Source: Bacteroidetes oral taxon 274 str. F0058
Lineage (GTDB): Bacteria > Bacteroidota > Bacteroidia > Bacteroidales > Paludibacteraceae
Reading direction: 5' to 3'
Assembly (NCBI GenBank): GCA_000163695.1
Contig: GG774890.1
Span: 603,761 to 661,786 of the forward strand
Length of the DNA stretch: 58,026 nucleotides
Shown: positions 1 to 8,626 of the stretch, piece after piece
How the letters are laid out: each line of letters begins with the position of its first letter
Numbering within the stretch: position 1 is the stretch's first letter
Position numbers and translations under genes: made by a program
The notes under the pieces: model-generated
The model's input: only the letters and a program-made list of their open reading frames with translations
Told to the model about the DNA's origin: nothing
Databases searched by the model: none

Positions 1-25
1 TTAAATCTATAAAAGAAATATAGAT

Positions 26-673
26 ATGAAAACCAAGATATTTTTGATAATTAATATTTTGCTGTTAGTAGGGTGTTGTAAAAAGGTATCCCTTAATCCG
101 CAGACGGGGCTACCTTGGGGTTGGAACCCGATGCCGCACGAAAGAATAAAAAGCTATTTTCCTTTAAATGTTGGAACACAAGTTACATATATATCGGAAA
201 AAGGGGAAAACAAGGTGTTTAAGTGTACAGACTTATATTATCACTACCAAAATACTTTTGGAAATAGTTATGGTATGTTTAGTAAATTTGTTCCTTATGA
301 AGATTGTAATGCCTCTGTTAATTTAGCGACTAAGTCAAATAACAATATTTATTCTGAAATATTGTTTGCTCGTATTATAATAGGAATAAATCGAATTAAT
401 TTGTCTCTTTCTTATGCTTATTCTTATAAACAGGAATCTGTTGTTACAAAGCAGAGAAGTGCTACGATATATAAGGAATTTGAGCAAGATAAGACCAAAA
501 ATATGGGAATGGGTTGGCCTAAAAATCCCAATGAATTTATCGATTATCTCACAGATACAATCGTACTTGCTCAAAGTAATAACCCTGAAAAAACTATGGG
601 AATGCTCGTAGCGGGTAAAGGGCTTGTATGGTTTACCGACGCCGACGGTATCAGATGGACATTGAAAGAATAA
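26..673 (+). CDS. Small hypothetical lipoprotein
   Basis: A 215-residue protein with a hydrophobic signal of about 15 residues ending in the lipobox LLVGC (Cys17), so it is predicted to be lipid-anchored and exported. The mature part is rich in Tyr, Asn and Lys and has no motif I recognise. It is AT-richer than most of the window, especially at codon third positions, which is common for variable surface lipoproteins and could also mean recent acquisition. It ends before a bidirectional terminator shared with the convergent spt gene. Only 25 bases precede it, so its promoter and any upstream partner lie outside the window. Function unknown. Confidence 0.75.
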   Translation: MKTKIFLIINILLLVGCCKKVSLNPQTGLPWGWNPMPHERIKSYFPLNVGTQVTYISEKGENKVFKCTDLYYHYQNTFGNSYGMFSKFVPYEDCNASVNLATKSNNNIYSEILFARIIIGINRINLSLSYAYSYKQESVVTKQRSATIYKEFEQDKTKNMGMGWPKNPNEFIDYLTDTIVLAQSNNPEKTMGMLVAGKGLVWFTDADGIRWTLKE

Positions 674-697
674 CTTCCGGAAAATCACTGTTTATAC

Positions 698-743
698 AAA
701 AAAGAGTTGAGTCCTAGAAATACGGTTCAACTCTTTTGTTTTT
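698..743. terminator. Bidirectional intrinsic terminator
   Basis: An inverted repeat, AAAAGAGTTGA at 700-710 and its complement at 727-737, flanked by A-rich and T-rich runs. It sits between the convergent lipoprotein gene and spt and can serve both strands. Confidence 0.75.
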
Positions 744-761
744 GTAGAGGCTGGTGACGAG

Positions 762-1946
762 TTATATGACACCGTATTTTTTGAATATTTTGGTGATTTT
801 GTCCAACGCAAAGTCTATCTGCGGTATGGTATGTGTTGCCATAAGCGAAAATCTGATAAGCGTATCCTTCGGAGCTACCGCAGGCGACACCACAGGGTTG
901 ACGAATATGCCCTCTTCGAATAAGTCGCGGGTAATCATAAATGTCTTTTCGTTGTCGCGGATGAAAAGCGGTATAATCGGTGTCGAGGTGTGCCCTATCT
1001 CGAAATTGCGTGAACGGAAACCTTCGAGAGCATAGTGCGTTAGCTGCCATAGATGTTCGAAGCGTTCGGGCTCACTCATCATTATGTCGAGGGCGGCACT
1101 GACGGCTCCCATAGCTGCCGGAGTAGGCGAGGCGCTGAATATGTAAGAGCGGGCATTATGTCGAAGCCAATTGGCTGTTATAGAGTCTGTTGCTATGAAT
1201 CCTCCAATCGAAGCAAACGATTTGCTGAAAGTACCCATTATCAGGTCTACCTCATCGGTCAGTCCGAGATGATGACATACGCCTTGCCCGTTTTTGCCGA
1301 ATACACCAAGCGAGTGAGCTTCATCTACATAGATATTGGCATTATATTTATGTGCGAGGTTTACAATTTCTTGTAGTTTGGTAACATCACCTTCCATCGA
1401 AAATACGCCATCTACTATGATTAGTTTTATTTTGTCGGGGTTGCAGCTTTGCAGGCGTTTCTCGAGCGATTCCATATCGTTGTGCCTGAATTTCATTTTG
1501 TTGGAGAAACTCAAACGGACTCCTTCTACTATCGAAGCGTGGTTCAGTTCGTCCCAGAGGATATAGTCGTCTTTGCCTGTCAGTGCGGGTATTACCCCCA
1601 CATTCACCAGCATACCGGCAGCGAAAATGATTGCCTCTTCTTTTCCTACAAATTTAGCGAGTTTATGTTCGAGTTCTACGTGTATATCGAGTGTTCCGTT
1701 GAGGAAACGGCTGCCTGCCATTCCCGTGCCATACTTCTTGGTCGCTTCTATGGCTGCCTCTTTTACTTTCGGGTGATTGGTCAGACCCAGATACGAGTTC
1801 GAGCCAAACATAAGCACTTTGCGACCGCTCATTATGACTTCCGTATCCTGTTCGCTCGATATAGCCCTGAAATAGGGGTAAATACCCGCTTCTTTCGTCT
1901 TTTGCGGTGCATCGTACTTTATCAATTTTTGTTGCAATAATCTCAT
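762..1946 (-). CDS. spt: Serine palmitoyltransferase (alpha-oxoamine synthase family)
   Basis: A 394-residue PLP enzyme of the alpha-oxoamine synthase family. Visible family features are the FGSNSYLGL stretch (48-55), the PLP-ring-contacting DEAHS (208-212) and the Schiff-base lysine K242 in TFSKSFASIGG. The N-terminus and the absence of biotin- or heme-pathway neighbours fit the bacterial serine palmitoyltransferase of sphingolipid-making Bacteroidetes, which condenses serine with an acyl-CoA to 3-ketosphinganine. 2-Amino-3-ketobutyrate CoA ligase (Kbl) and BioF are close relatives and remain possible alternatives. A TACCTTTG -7 box lies at 1994-2001, so it is probably transcribed alone. Confidence 0.8.
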   Translation of the reverse strand: MRLLQQKLIKYDAPQKTKEAGIYPYFRAISSEQDTEVIMSGRKVLMFGSNSYLGLTNHPKVKEAAIEATKKYGTGMAGSRFLNGTLDIHVELEHKLAKFVGKEEAIIFAAGMLVNVGVIPALTGKDDYILWDELNHASIVEGVRLSFSNKMKFRHNDMESLEKRLQSCNPDKIKLIIVDGVFSMEGDVTKLQEIVNLAHKYNANIYVDEAHSLGVFGKNGQGVCHHLGLTDEVDLIMGTFSKSFASIGGFIATDSITANWLRHNARSYIFSASPTPAAMGAVSAALDIMMSEPERFEHLWQLTHYALEGFRSRNFEIGHTSTPIIPLFIRDNEKTFMITRDLFEEGIFVNPVVSPAVAPKDTLIRFSLMATHTIPQIDFALDKITKIFKKYGVI

Positions 1947-1993
1947 AACTAAAACTCTTTACTTACACAAAATTCTTTTTATAAAAATGCCTG

Positions 1994-2001
1994 CAAAGGT
2001 A
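1994..2001 (-). promoter_or_regulatory. -7 promoter box for spt
   Basis: TACCTTTG on the minus strand matches the Bacteroidota consensus TAnnTTTG and lies about 50 bases before the spt ATG. No clear TTTG -33 element is visible. Confidence 0.6.
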
Positions 2002-2011
2002 ACAAAAAAAA

Positions 2012-3526
2012 TCATTTTTCGTATGCTCCAATGTCAGGTTTGTTGTCTTTTAAGCGGTCTTTTCCCAACAAATCGGTCGGATAATGTTGCGATACCGTCA
2101 TATTGGCTTTGTCGCGTGCGGCAGACTGCTCCGATAGCCGAAAGTCGAAGTAACCGCTCTCTTTGATATTGTCGAAGTCGGGGGTCGTCTGCACGAATAT
2201 ATCGTTGCCTTCGGCTCGGGTCTGTATAATTTCGTGCAACTGAGGATACGACAACTTTTCGGCTTTTATCAAACAGTTGCTTATGAATACATTGAAAGGT
2301 ATTCCCAGAGTGGTATCTTGTAGCGATAGTTCGTTTTGCAGATTACCTGTGATTATACAATTTTCTATAACACAGCTGTTTATAGGAAAAGCTGCTACGG
2401 CACCGTTTTTTTTCGTAAAACTCACTATATCCACAGCTGGTCGGCTTGTATTGCCCCCTGCAAAGACACTCGGCATATAGTTGGCAATAGTGGAGTGTAT
2501 CATTTTCAGGCTGCCGCCCAACTGCAATATTGCCGATTTACCGCAATTGGATACTTCGGAATTGATGACTGATAGGTCTCCGAACTGCGACAAAATGCCA
2601 TAAGCTCCCATACAATGCACTATGGAGCCGTCTACATCGAGCTTTACGGGGATAGTACTGCTGCCGTACAACAATACTCCTATGTTCCCTCCTGTTATAG
2701 TGGTGTTTTTCAAATGGTTGTTTCCCGTTTCGCTAAAAAAGTATATACCGCCCCACTGCGAAGGCAGATATGAGTAAGGGATATTGGTATAAGCCCAGTC
2801 GAACCTATCGCCTCTGATAGAGATACGTTTGTCGGTAGTGCCGTTGGCAACGAGGTTACCCTCGACGACGATAGTCGTATTGTCGAGCTGTATGTTGCGA
2901 ATACCCGTTTTGAGTATCACCTTACTGCCCCTGTTGATAAATATCTTGGTACCGGCTTGTAGCGTAAGGGTTTTGCCCTTGGGTATATGCAAGTATCCGA
3001 AGATAAGATATGGTTTGTCGGCAGAGAATGTCTCGTCTGCTGTCAGCGAATAATTCCTGAGTACGACTACATCTTGTCCGTATGCTTCGAGTATAACCTT
3101 TTGGGTCTGCCCGTTGAGGCTGAATAAGAGATTGTCCGTTACGTGTACGGGCGTGCTTTGCATATTAGCCTGAGGTGTAATTTCCACGAAAACAAATATG
3201 CTGTCGTTCGCGGGTATTTCTATGTTTTCCAACATTTTGGTCTGTCCCGACGGGTATCCGTCGGCATTGAATCGGAATACCGAACTGCTGCCTCCTTCGA
3301 GCCACAATTTGTTGATTTTTATCGCTTTATTGTGTCTGTTGTAGACCTTGAGTTCGAGCGTGATAGACGATATTGTCGAAAAAACGGTATCGAATCTCAC
3401 CGTATCTGCCGAGAACTCTAGTTTGTGGTTCGGATTGGTAGTGAAAGGATCTCGTTCACAAGACAGTAAACCAATCCCTACTACCAACCCGAAACAAATC
3501 TTTACCAAAAGTTGTTTGGACAACAT
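2012..3526 (-). CDS. Lipoprotein with right-handed beta-helix repeats
   Basis: A 504-residue protein when started at the ATG at 3526. This start puts AGGTG close upstream and gives a proper lipoprotein signal ending LLSC; a longer reading frame would add 24 charged residues ahead of it. The central and C-terminal parts hold short repeats of beta strands alternating with Asn/Gly turns (for example TTITGGNIGVLL, STIANYMPS), as in right-handed parallel beta-helices. The C-terminus DIGAYEK resembles ends seen in Bacteroidetes surface proteins of this type. It follows the M24 peptidase by 8 bases and is probably co-transcribed. Ligand or substrate unknown. Confidence 0.75.
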   Translation of the reverse strand: MLSKQLLVKICFGLVVGIGLLSCERDPFTTNPNHKLEFSADTVRFDTVFSTISSITLELKVYNRHNKAIKINKLWLEGGSSSVFRFNADGYPSGQTKMLENIEIPANDSIFVFVEITPQANMQSTPVHVTDNLLFSLNGQTQKVILEAYGQDVVVLRNYSLTADETFSADKPYLIFGYLHIPKGKTLTLQAGTKIFINRGSKVILKTGIRNIQLDNTTIVVEGNLVANGTTDKRISIRGDRFDWAYTNIPYSYLPSQWGGIYFFSETGNNHLKNTTITGGNIGVLLYGSSTIPVKLDVDGSIVHCMGAYGILSQFGDLSVINSEVSNCGKSAILQLGGSLKMIHSTIANYMPSVFAGGNTSRPAVDIVSFTKKNGAVAAFPINSCVIENCIITGNLQNELSLQDTTLGIPFNVFISNCLIKAEKLSYPQLHEIIQTRAEGNDIFVQTTPDFDNIKESGYFDFRLSEQSAARDKANMTVSQHYPTDLLGKDRLKDNKPDIGAYEK

Positions 3527-3534
3527 ATTGTATT

Positions 3535-4926
3535 TCACCTCATAAAACTTTCGAGTTCGGCGACGCTCTTCTGCAGCGGCTTGCCGAGGACACGACATCC
3601 GTTGTCGGTAATAACGATGTCGTCTTCGATACGTATTCCGCCAAAGTCGTAATAATCTGCAAGTTTGGTGTAGTTGATGAAATCGGTAAATTTACCCTCA
3701 CTCTTCCATTGCTCTATCAGTCTGGGTATGAAATATATACCTGGCTCTACGGTAAGCACATTACCTACTTTTGTGTATTTGCCGAAGCGTAGAGAGCGAT
3801 GTCCGAATATATTGCTACGCTGTACTTTATCGTCGTATCCTACAAAATTTTCACCCAAACCTTCCATATCGTGTACGTCCATTCCGAGTGCGTGTCCGAG
3901 TCCGTGCGGCATAAACAGCGATGTAACTCCTGCTTGCACAGCATCTTCGGCGTTACCTTTCATTAAGCCTACTGCCGAGAGTCCCTCTGCCAACACCTTA
4001 CAAGCGTGGAAGTGCACGTCTTGCCATTTGATATTGGGCTTTGCCATAGCTATACACTCCATATTTGCTTTGAGAACAGTCTCGTATATATCTTTCTGTT
4101 TTTGAGTGAATTTGCCGGATACGGGTATAGTTCTCGTGTAGTCGGAGCAATAGCCGCTTTCGGACTCTGCTCCCATATCTACGAGCAATAGTCTGCCATC
4201 GGTCAGTGTTTTGTCGTGGAATGGATTGTGCAGTGTCTGACCGTCTTGCGATAAAATTATGGGGAATGAGACTCCTGTACCGTACGATAGCGATACGCCC
4301 TCTGCCAGCCCTGCCAAATATTGTTCGGTGATGCCTGCTTTTGCATTTTTCATCACGGTCTGATGCATCAGTACGCCTGTGTCGCATATCTTGTCCATCT
4401 CTGCTATTTCGTCCGACGATTTTACCAGACGCAGCTCTACGACGGCTTTTATCAGACATTCGGAGACCTCTGTATTTATCTTGTTCACCTGTTTGTCGAG
4501 TAACTCTGCCATACGGATAATCATATCGTGGCGATAGACGGGCAGATAGTGTATCTTTCGCCCTTGTTTTCGGGCTTTCGTTAGAAATTCTGACAGTTGC
4601 TCCGTTGTGTGTGAAGTGGCTACGCCGCACTCTTTGGCATAGTCGCCGATTGTCGGTTGGTCGCCCATCCAGATAATGTCGTCCATTGTAAAGTCATCGC
4701 CCCATAGAGTCGCTTCACCGCTTTCGAGGTCGATAGTTCCGAACAGACCGTCTCTGCATTTCGAGAAAAAATATCTGAAACTGCTATCTTGGCGGTAACG
4801 GTAAACGTTCGACGGATAGTTCATAGGGGCTTCGTTGTTAGCGGGGAAAATGGCTATCCCGCTCGTGCCCGACATTAGGTTTTTCAGGGCATTTCGTCTT
4901 TCTACGAAGGTATTTACGTTTATCAT
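3535..4926 (-). CDS. pepP: Xaa-Pro aminopeptidase family protein (M24B)
   Basis: A 463-residue metallopeptidase with an N-terminal aminopeptidase-P-like domain and a C-terminal pita-bread M24 domain. The five expected dimetal ligands are visible: D250, D262, H345 (in HGLGHALG), E394 (in TVEPGIYF) and E434 (in GGIRIEDD). This predicts removal of N-terminal residues preceding proline in peptides, in the cytoplasm. The ATG at 4926 is preferred because the next upstream in-frame ATG (4953) falls inside the -7 box at 4951-4958. The beta-helix lipoprotein follows 8 bases downstream. The symbol is by family resemblance. Confidence 0.88.
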   Translation of the reverse strand: MINVNTFVERRNALKNLMSGTSGIAIFPANNEAPMNYPSNVYRYRQDSSFRYFFSKCRDGLFGTIDLESGEATLWGDDFTMDDIIWMGDQPTIGDYAKECGVATSHTTEQLSEFLTKARKQGRKIHYLPVYRHDMIIRMAELLDKQVNKINTEVSECLIKAVVELRLVKSSDEIAEMDKICDTGVLMHQTVMKNAKAGITEQYLAGLAEGVSLSYGTGVSFPIILSQDGQTLHNPFHDKTLTDGRLLLVDMGAESESGYCSDYTRTIPVSGKFTQKQKDIYETVLKANMECIAMAKPNIKWQDVHFHACKVLAEGLSAVGLMKGNAEDAVQAGVTSLFMPHGLGHALGMDVHDMEGLGENFVGYDDKVQRSNIFGHRSLRFGKYTKVGNVLTVEPGIYFIPRLIEQWKSEGKFTDFINYTKLADYYDFGGIRIEDDIVITDNGCRVLGKPLQKSVAELESFMR

Positions 4927-4950
4927 ATACTTTAAAATTTTTTGTTTTTG

Positions 4951-4958
4951 CAAATATA
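4951..4958 (-). promoter_or_regulatory. -7 promoter box for the M24 peptidase
   Basis: TATATTTG on the minus strand, 25 bases before the chosen ATG. It matches TAnnTTTG. Confidence 0.5.
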
Positions 4959-5003
4959 CAACTTTTTCTTGGAAGAAAACGTATTATCGTTGTGAGCAAG
5001 CAT

Positions 5004-5188
5004 AAAAAAAGCACTGCTATTTGTTGAGAAAAATTCCTGAAAAACAGGATTTGAGTGTTTGAAAAGTCTTTGTAATCTGCCGTCCCGTTACGGATACCTC
5101 TTGCGAGGTCGCAGCCCGCCATCAACTTCTCAACCTACTCGGTTTATGAATTTAAATGTAGAATTTTCCAATCTCAAGCAGTGCCGGA
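5004..5188 (-). ncRNA. ssrS: Candidate 6S RNA (Bacteroidales-1-like)
   Basis: The minus strand of this gene-free gap can form a ~185-nt RNA. Its ends pair in a closing stem, GCACTGCT at 5184-5177 with AGCAGTGC at 5018-5011, extended after an internal bulge by TGAG/CTCA. The 3' strand runs straight into seven U residues (5010-5004), as in an intrinsic terminator. Inside are an apical hairpin GACCTC-GCAA-GAGGT, a CCGT/ACGG hairpin and a lower hairpin AATCCTG/CAGGAATT. Length, long closing stem, open centre and terminator all fit 6S RNA, which binds RNA polymerase; the Bacteroidales-1 motif is the form known in this order. The identity is inferred from structure only. SRP RNA and RNase P RNA do not fit. 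Confidence 0.6.
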
Positions 5189-5245
5189 ATCTTTTTTATC
5201 AATATTTTGTGTTGTTATAAGTCGGTTTTAATTGGTAAATTGTTT

Positions 5246-5794
5246 TTAGTTTTCGTCAAAAGACATATCCGAGAAACCCTCGGGGTCAAATTCGTCTTCG
5301 TTGTATAGATTATCGTCGTATAGGTCGTCGTCGAATACATTGGTGCTGCCGCCTTTCTTGACGGCATCTTCGAGTATTTCGTCGAATTGTATCTCCTGAA
5401 CGGGAGGCTTGCCCTTAGATACCACATATACGGCATCTTTTTGGTTTTTGCCTACTATTACCTCTTTGAGTTCTATGAAAAAAGCTCTGTCCGTAAGCAT
5501 ATCGAACACAAACATAAGCCTTTGTCCTTCGTCTTCGACGAAATCTTCGAGTTTCGTATCCTCCATCAGGTATGTATCCACAGACGAGTCGGTGTCCATC
5601 TCCATGAAGAGAATCTCCTGCTCTTTTTCCCAATCTTCGGAGCATATATAGAATGTTGTAAGGTTTGAATTGGTATATCCGACCGACTTCAAAATAATAT
5701 CTCTGAAATCGATAAAAGTAGCCTCCGAGTCTATCTCTATTATACGCTCGAAATTTTCTACCTCGTCTGATAATAATAAAAACCTGTAAACCAT
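5246..5794 (-). CDS. Acidic protein of the pRiA4b ORF-3 / IS1096-passenger family
   Basis: A 182-residue protein. The first ~130 residues (MVYRFLLLSDEVENFERIIEI, a SATFIDFRDIIL helix, then FYICSEDWE and LEDFVEDEGQRLMFVFD) resemble the pRiA4b ORF-3-like fold, which databases often label 'IS1096 passenger TnpR family'. Despite that label I see no recombinase residues and no insertion-sequence ends nearby. The C-terminal ~45 residues are an Asp/Glu/Asn-rich tail that is probably disordered. It lies just downstream of dnaA on the same strand but has its own TATCTTTG box at 5847-5854. Function unknown; the acidic tail suggests a binding or adaptor role, which is inference. Confidence 0.75.
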   Translation of the reverse strand: MVYRFLLLSDEVENFERIIEIDSEATFIDFRDIILKSVGYTNSNLTTFYICSEDWEKEQEILFMEMDTDSSVDTYLMEDTKLEDFVEDEGQRLMFVFDMLTDRAFFIELKEVIVGKNQKDAVYVVSKGKPPVQEIQFDEILEDAVKKGGSTNVFDDDLYDDNLYNEDEFDPEGFSDMSFDEN

Positions 5795-5846
5795 AAAATT
5801 ACGCTGTTATACTGTGCTTTTTGTTCTTATCGAATTAAATTTTAAG

Positions 5847-5854
5847 CAAAGATA
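5847..5854 (-). promoter_or_regulatory. -7 promoter box for the acidic protein gene
   Basis: TATCTTTG on the minus strand, about 53 bases before the ATG, with TTTG 23 bases further upstream. It lies in the short gap after dnaA. Confidence 0.55.
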
Positions 5855-5882
5855 CGGTTTTTTTTGATATAAAAAAACAAAA

Positions 5883-7259
5883 TTACTTTATTTTTTCTTC
5901 AAGTATCTGAATATCTTGTAGTAAGTGCTTGTCTTGTTTTATCAGGTTTTCTATCAGTTTGCACGAGTGTATCACAGTGGCGTGGGTTCTACCGCCGATA
6001 GTAGTAGCGATAGAATCAAGTGATTGTGAAGTATGCTTGCGCGAAAGATACATTGCAATCTGGCGAGCCTGTGCCACTTCGGCTTTACGGCTTTTAGAGT
6101 TCAGTGTCTCTGCCGACAGCGAATAATGTTCGCAAACAATATCGCAGATATAGCCCACATTCACTTTCTTTTTATCCTTAGGGGTGATGTCTATTATCTT
6201 TTTTGCCAACTCTATGCTTATGTCTTCGTTATTTATCGTAGAGTGAGCCAATAGAGAGATTACGGCACCCTCCAAGTCTCTGATATTCTCTGTGATGTTT
6301 TCTGCAATAAAACACACAACATCTTCGGGGAAATGCAGTCCGTTTTCTTTTATCTTGTGCCGTAATATATTCTTTCTGAGTTCGATATCCGGTTTTGTTA
6401 TCTCCGCCGTCAGTCCCCAGCGGAAGCGGGTAAGCAGGCGTTCTTCCATTCCGTTGAGCTCTGAGGGTTGTCTGTCGCACGTCAGTATAATCTGTTTGCC
6501 GAGGCGGTGTATGTGGTCGAAGATATTGAAAAACGTACTCTGTGTGCCCGGTTTCGACATAAATTGGTGAATATCGTCGATTATAAGCACATCGAGGCTC
6601 TGATAGAAATTCAGGAAATTGTTCTTGTTGTTGTATCTTACGGCGTCGGTGTATTGGAGTTCAAAAAGATTTGCCGATACGTAAAGTACTCTTTTGTTTG
6701 GAAAACGGCGTTTTACTTCGAGACCTATTGCGTTGCTTACGTGTGTTTTACCCACTCCTGAGTTGCCGAAAATAAATAGTGGATTGAACATCGTTTTGCC
6801 GGGATTCTGAGCTACGTTGATACCCGCACTACGAACCAGCTTATTGCTTCGTCCTTCTATGTAATTATCGAAGGTATAATGCTCGATTAGCTGAGAGTCT
6901 ATATTGACGTCTACCGTATTTTCGAATGGCGATACTATCTTCTGTGTTTGGGTAGTCGATTGTGCTTTTTTTGTCGTAGGAACATCTGTGGTAGTATTGT
7001 TCTCTTTGTCCATCAATACTCTGTATAGCAGCACCGTATCCTCGCACGAGGTTATTTTTTTGATGGTAGCGCTAAGCAAATCCGAATATTTCTCCTCTAT
7101 ATATTCGTAGAAAAACATTGTCGGTACCTGCAATACTATCTCTTTGTTGATATAACTCAGCGGTATGATGGGCTTAAACCAAGTAGTGAACGCACTATCG
7201 GAGATGTTGTCTTTTATCACGCCAAGGCACTTATTCCATAAATCAATTACACTGTTCAT
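5883..7259 (-). CDS. dnaA: Chromosomal replication initiator DnaA
   Basis: A 458-residue DnaA with the usual four regions: N-terminal domain I (1-80), a Thr/Lys/Gln-rich linker (85-110), the AAA+ domain and a C-terminal DNA-binding domain. Walker A is GNSGVGKTH (165-173), Walker B LIIDDIHQF (225-233), and the DnaA signature around 395-431 includes GGRTHATVIHS, which contacts DnaA boxes. It binds ATP and unwinds oriC. Neither dnaN nor recF/rpmH is next to it, and the 364-base region upstream has no canonical DnaA box, so the gene need not mark the origin here. Confidence 0.97.
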   Translation of the reverse strand: MNSVIDLWNKCLGVIKDNISDSAFTTWFKPIIPLSYINKEIVLQVPTMFFYEYIEEKYSDLLSATIKKITSCEDTVLLYRVLMDKENNTTTDVPTTKKAQSTTQTQKIVSPFENTVDVNIDSQLIEHYTFDNYIEGRSNKLVRSAGINVAQNPGKTMFNPLFIFGNSGVGKTHVSNAIGLEVKRRFPNKRVLYVSANLFELQYTDAVRYNNKNNFLNFYQSLDVLIIDDIHQFMSKPGTQSTFFNIFDHIHRLGKQIILTCDRQPSELNGMEERLLTRFRWGLTAEITKPDIELRKNILRHKIKENGLHFPEDVVCFIAENITENIRDLEGAVISLLAHSTINNEDISIELAKKIIDITPKDKKKVNVGYICDIVCEHYSLSAETLNSKSRKAEVAQARQIAMYLSRKHTSQSLDSIATTIGGRTHATVIHSCKLIENLIKQDKHLLQDIQILEEKIK

Positions 7260-7623
7260 ACTTTTTTGGAATCTCTATTGAATTGAATTAATCTTCTAAT
7301 TTTACTTGATTTGTCTATTTTTTTCTCACTATCTGTTTTTGCTCTGCAAAGTTGGGCAAAAAAAAAATGCCCACAAAATTAACTTTTTTTTTGAGCATTT
7401 TTAGTTGGGTAATGTGTTGCTTGTCAGCGTGTTCTCCCTGAGATTTTAAAATCAAAGATTTATACTTTTATTACAAATCAACGGTATTAAAATTAGTCCT
7501 TTACGGTCAGGCTGCCGAAATCTCTGCTTTTTTCTCAAAAGACACATACGTTTAGGAGAAAATAAATTTTTATCGACTATATGTATATTTGGAATTATTC
7601 TAAATAAGGGGCAGTTTTTTTAA
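7260..7623. other. Gene-free region upstream of dnaA
   Basis: 364 AT-rich bases without a convincing reading frame. There is a short hairpin, TGGGCA (7353-7358) and TGCCCA (7368-7373), around a run of A. Next to it the minus strand reads CAACTTTG, one base off the -7 consensus, a plausible dnaA promoter. A GATTTTAAAATC palindrome starts at 7441. I see no TTATCCACA box, tRNA or strong terminator for the upstream mce gene. Confidence 0.5.
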
Positions 7624-8505
7624 TTATTTTTTACTACCGAACACGGAAACATTTATATATCTCTTAGGATTTTCTTTTATGTCTATTAGCAGATTATCAG
7701 CACTTTGTATTGTCGAGTTGAGTTTGTCGTATGTTGTTCGGTCGTTGAGTAACAACCCCAAAGACGAATTGCGATTATTTAACTTTTGTGTGAAATTTTC
7801 GGCATTAGCCAGTGTGTTGTTCAGCTTGGTCATAATGGCATTGACATCGAATTGGTTAAGTTTATTGTCGAGAGTTGTGGCTATACCGTTGAATTTGTCC
7901 ATAGTAGAGGGCAACGATGCTGTACTTGCTCTGAGTTGGTTTATTGTTTTGTTCAGATTGTCTACTGTCGGACCCAACGAACCGATGGCGTGTTTTAGAC
8001 TTTCGTCGGTCAGCAATACATTTACATTGTGTGTGATAGCCTCGAGGTTGCTGATAACGCTCGAAATCTGTGGCATATACTCGCTTATTTTTTCTGTGAG
8101 CGGGTCTCTGACGTCGGTAGGAACTGTGTCTTTGGGTTTTATAAGTTCACTGCCCGTACCGAGCGATATGTCAATCATTTTACCACTGATGAGCCCTTCG
8201 TCTGCCAAGTAAAAAACAGTGCCTTTGGGCAGTTTAATGTCTTTGTTTACAGTTACTTCGACAAGAAAAGGTTTTTCGCTGTTGAAATTGTATCTTACTT
8301 TTTTGACTTGCCCTACTTTATAACCTTTTATACTTACCGTATTGGAGGGGACTAATCCGTCAATATCTTTATATACAGCGTAATATGTGTTTGTCGAAGA
8401 AAATATGTTTATCCCTTTCAGAAAATTTAATCCGAAAAACAGTATAATGATAGTAATTACAAAGGTCAATCCTATTTTTAGTTCTTTCGAAATCTTTCTA
8501 TCCAT
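7624..8505 (-). CDS. MCE family protein (MlaD-like lipid transport component)
   Basis: A 293-residue protein with one N-terminal membrane helix (about 10-28), an MCE domain (about 38-115, with DGLVPSNTVSIKGYKVGQVKKV) and a long helical C-terminal part rich in Asn/Leu/Thr. MCE proteins form periplasmic rings that shuttle phospholipids or other lipids between membranes together with an ABC transporter (MlaE/MlaF). Those partners are not adjacent here. The start at 8505 is chosen because the promoter box at 8545-8552 overlaps the longer start at 8547. Divergent from cdaA. Confidence 0.88.
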   Translation of the reverse strand: MDRKISKELKIGLTFVITIIILFFGLNFLKGINIFSSTNTYYAVYKDIDGLVPSNTVSIKGYKVGQVKKVRYNFNSEKPFLVEVTVNKDIKLPKGTVFYLADEGLISGKMIDISLGTGSELIKPKDTVPTDVRDPLTEKISEYMPQISSVISNLEAITHNVNVLLTDESLKHAIGSLGPTVDNLNKTINQLRASTASLPSTMDKFNGIATTLDNKLNQFDVNAIMTKLNNTLANAENFTQKLNNRNSSLGLLLNDRTTYDKLNSTIQSADNLLIDIKENPKRYINVSVFGSKK

Positions 8506-8544
8506 ATAATTTTCAATGAAATGTGTTGTTCGTTCAATAAAGTG

Positions 8545-8552
8545 CAAAATTA
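8545..8552 (-). promoter_or_regulatory. -7 promoter box for the MCE gene
   Basis: TAATTTTG on the minus strand, 40 bases before the chosen ATG at 8505. It decides the start: an ATG at 8547 would lie within the promoter. Confidence 0.65.
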
Positions 8553-8586
8553 CATATTTTTTCAGTAAAAAATGGCTGACTTTTTG

Positions 8587-8594
8587 TAATTTTG
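8587..8594 (+). promoter_or_regulatory. -7 promoter box for cdaA
   Basis: TAATTTTG, 33 bases before the cdaA ATG, back to back with the promoter of the divergent MCE gene. Confidence 0.65.
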
Positions 8595-8626
8595 TATCCT
8601 AAATATAAAGTAGTTTTTGACAAACG

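Noticed and set aside
5246..5794. Insertion sequence suggested by the 'IS1096 passenger' family label
   Set aside because: No transposase, inverted ends or target duplication are visible; the label is historical.
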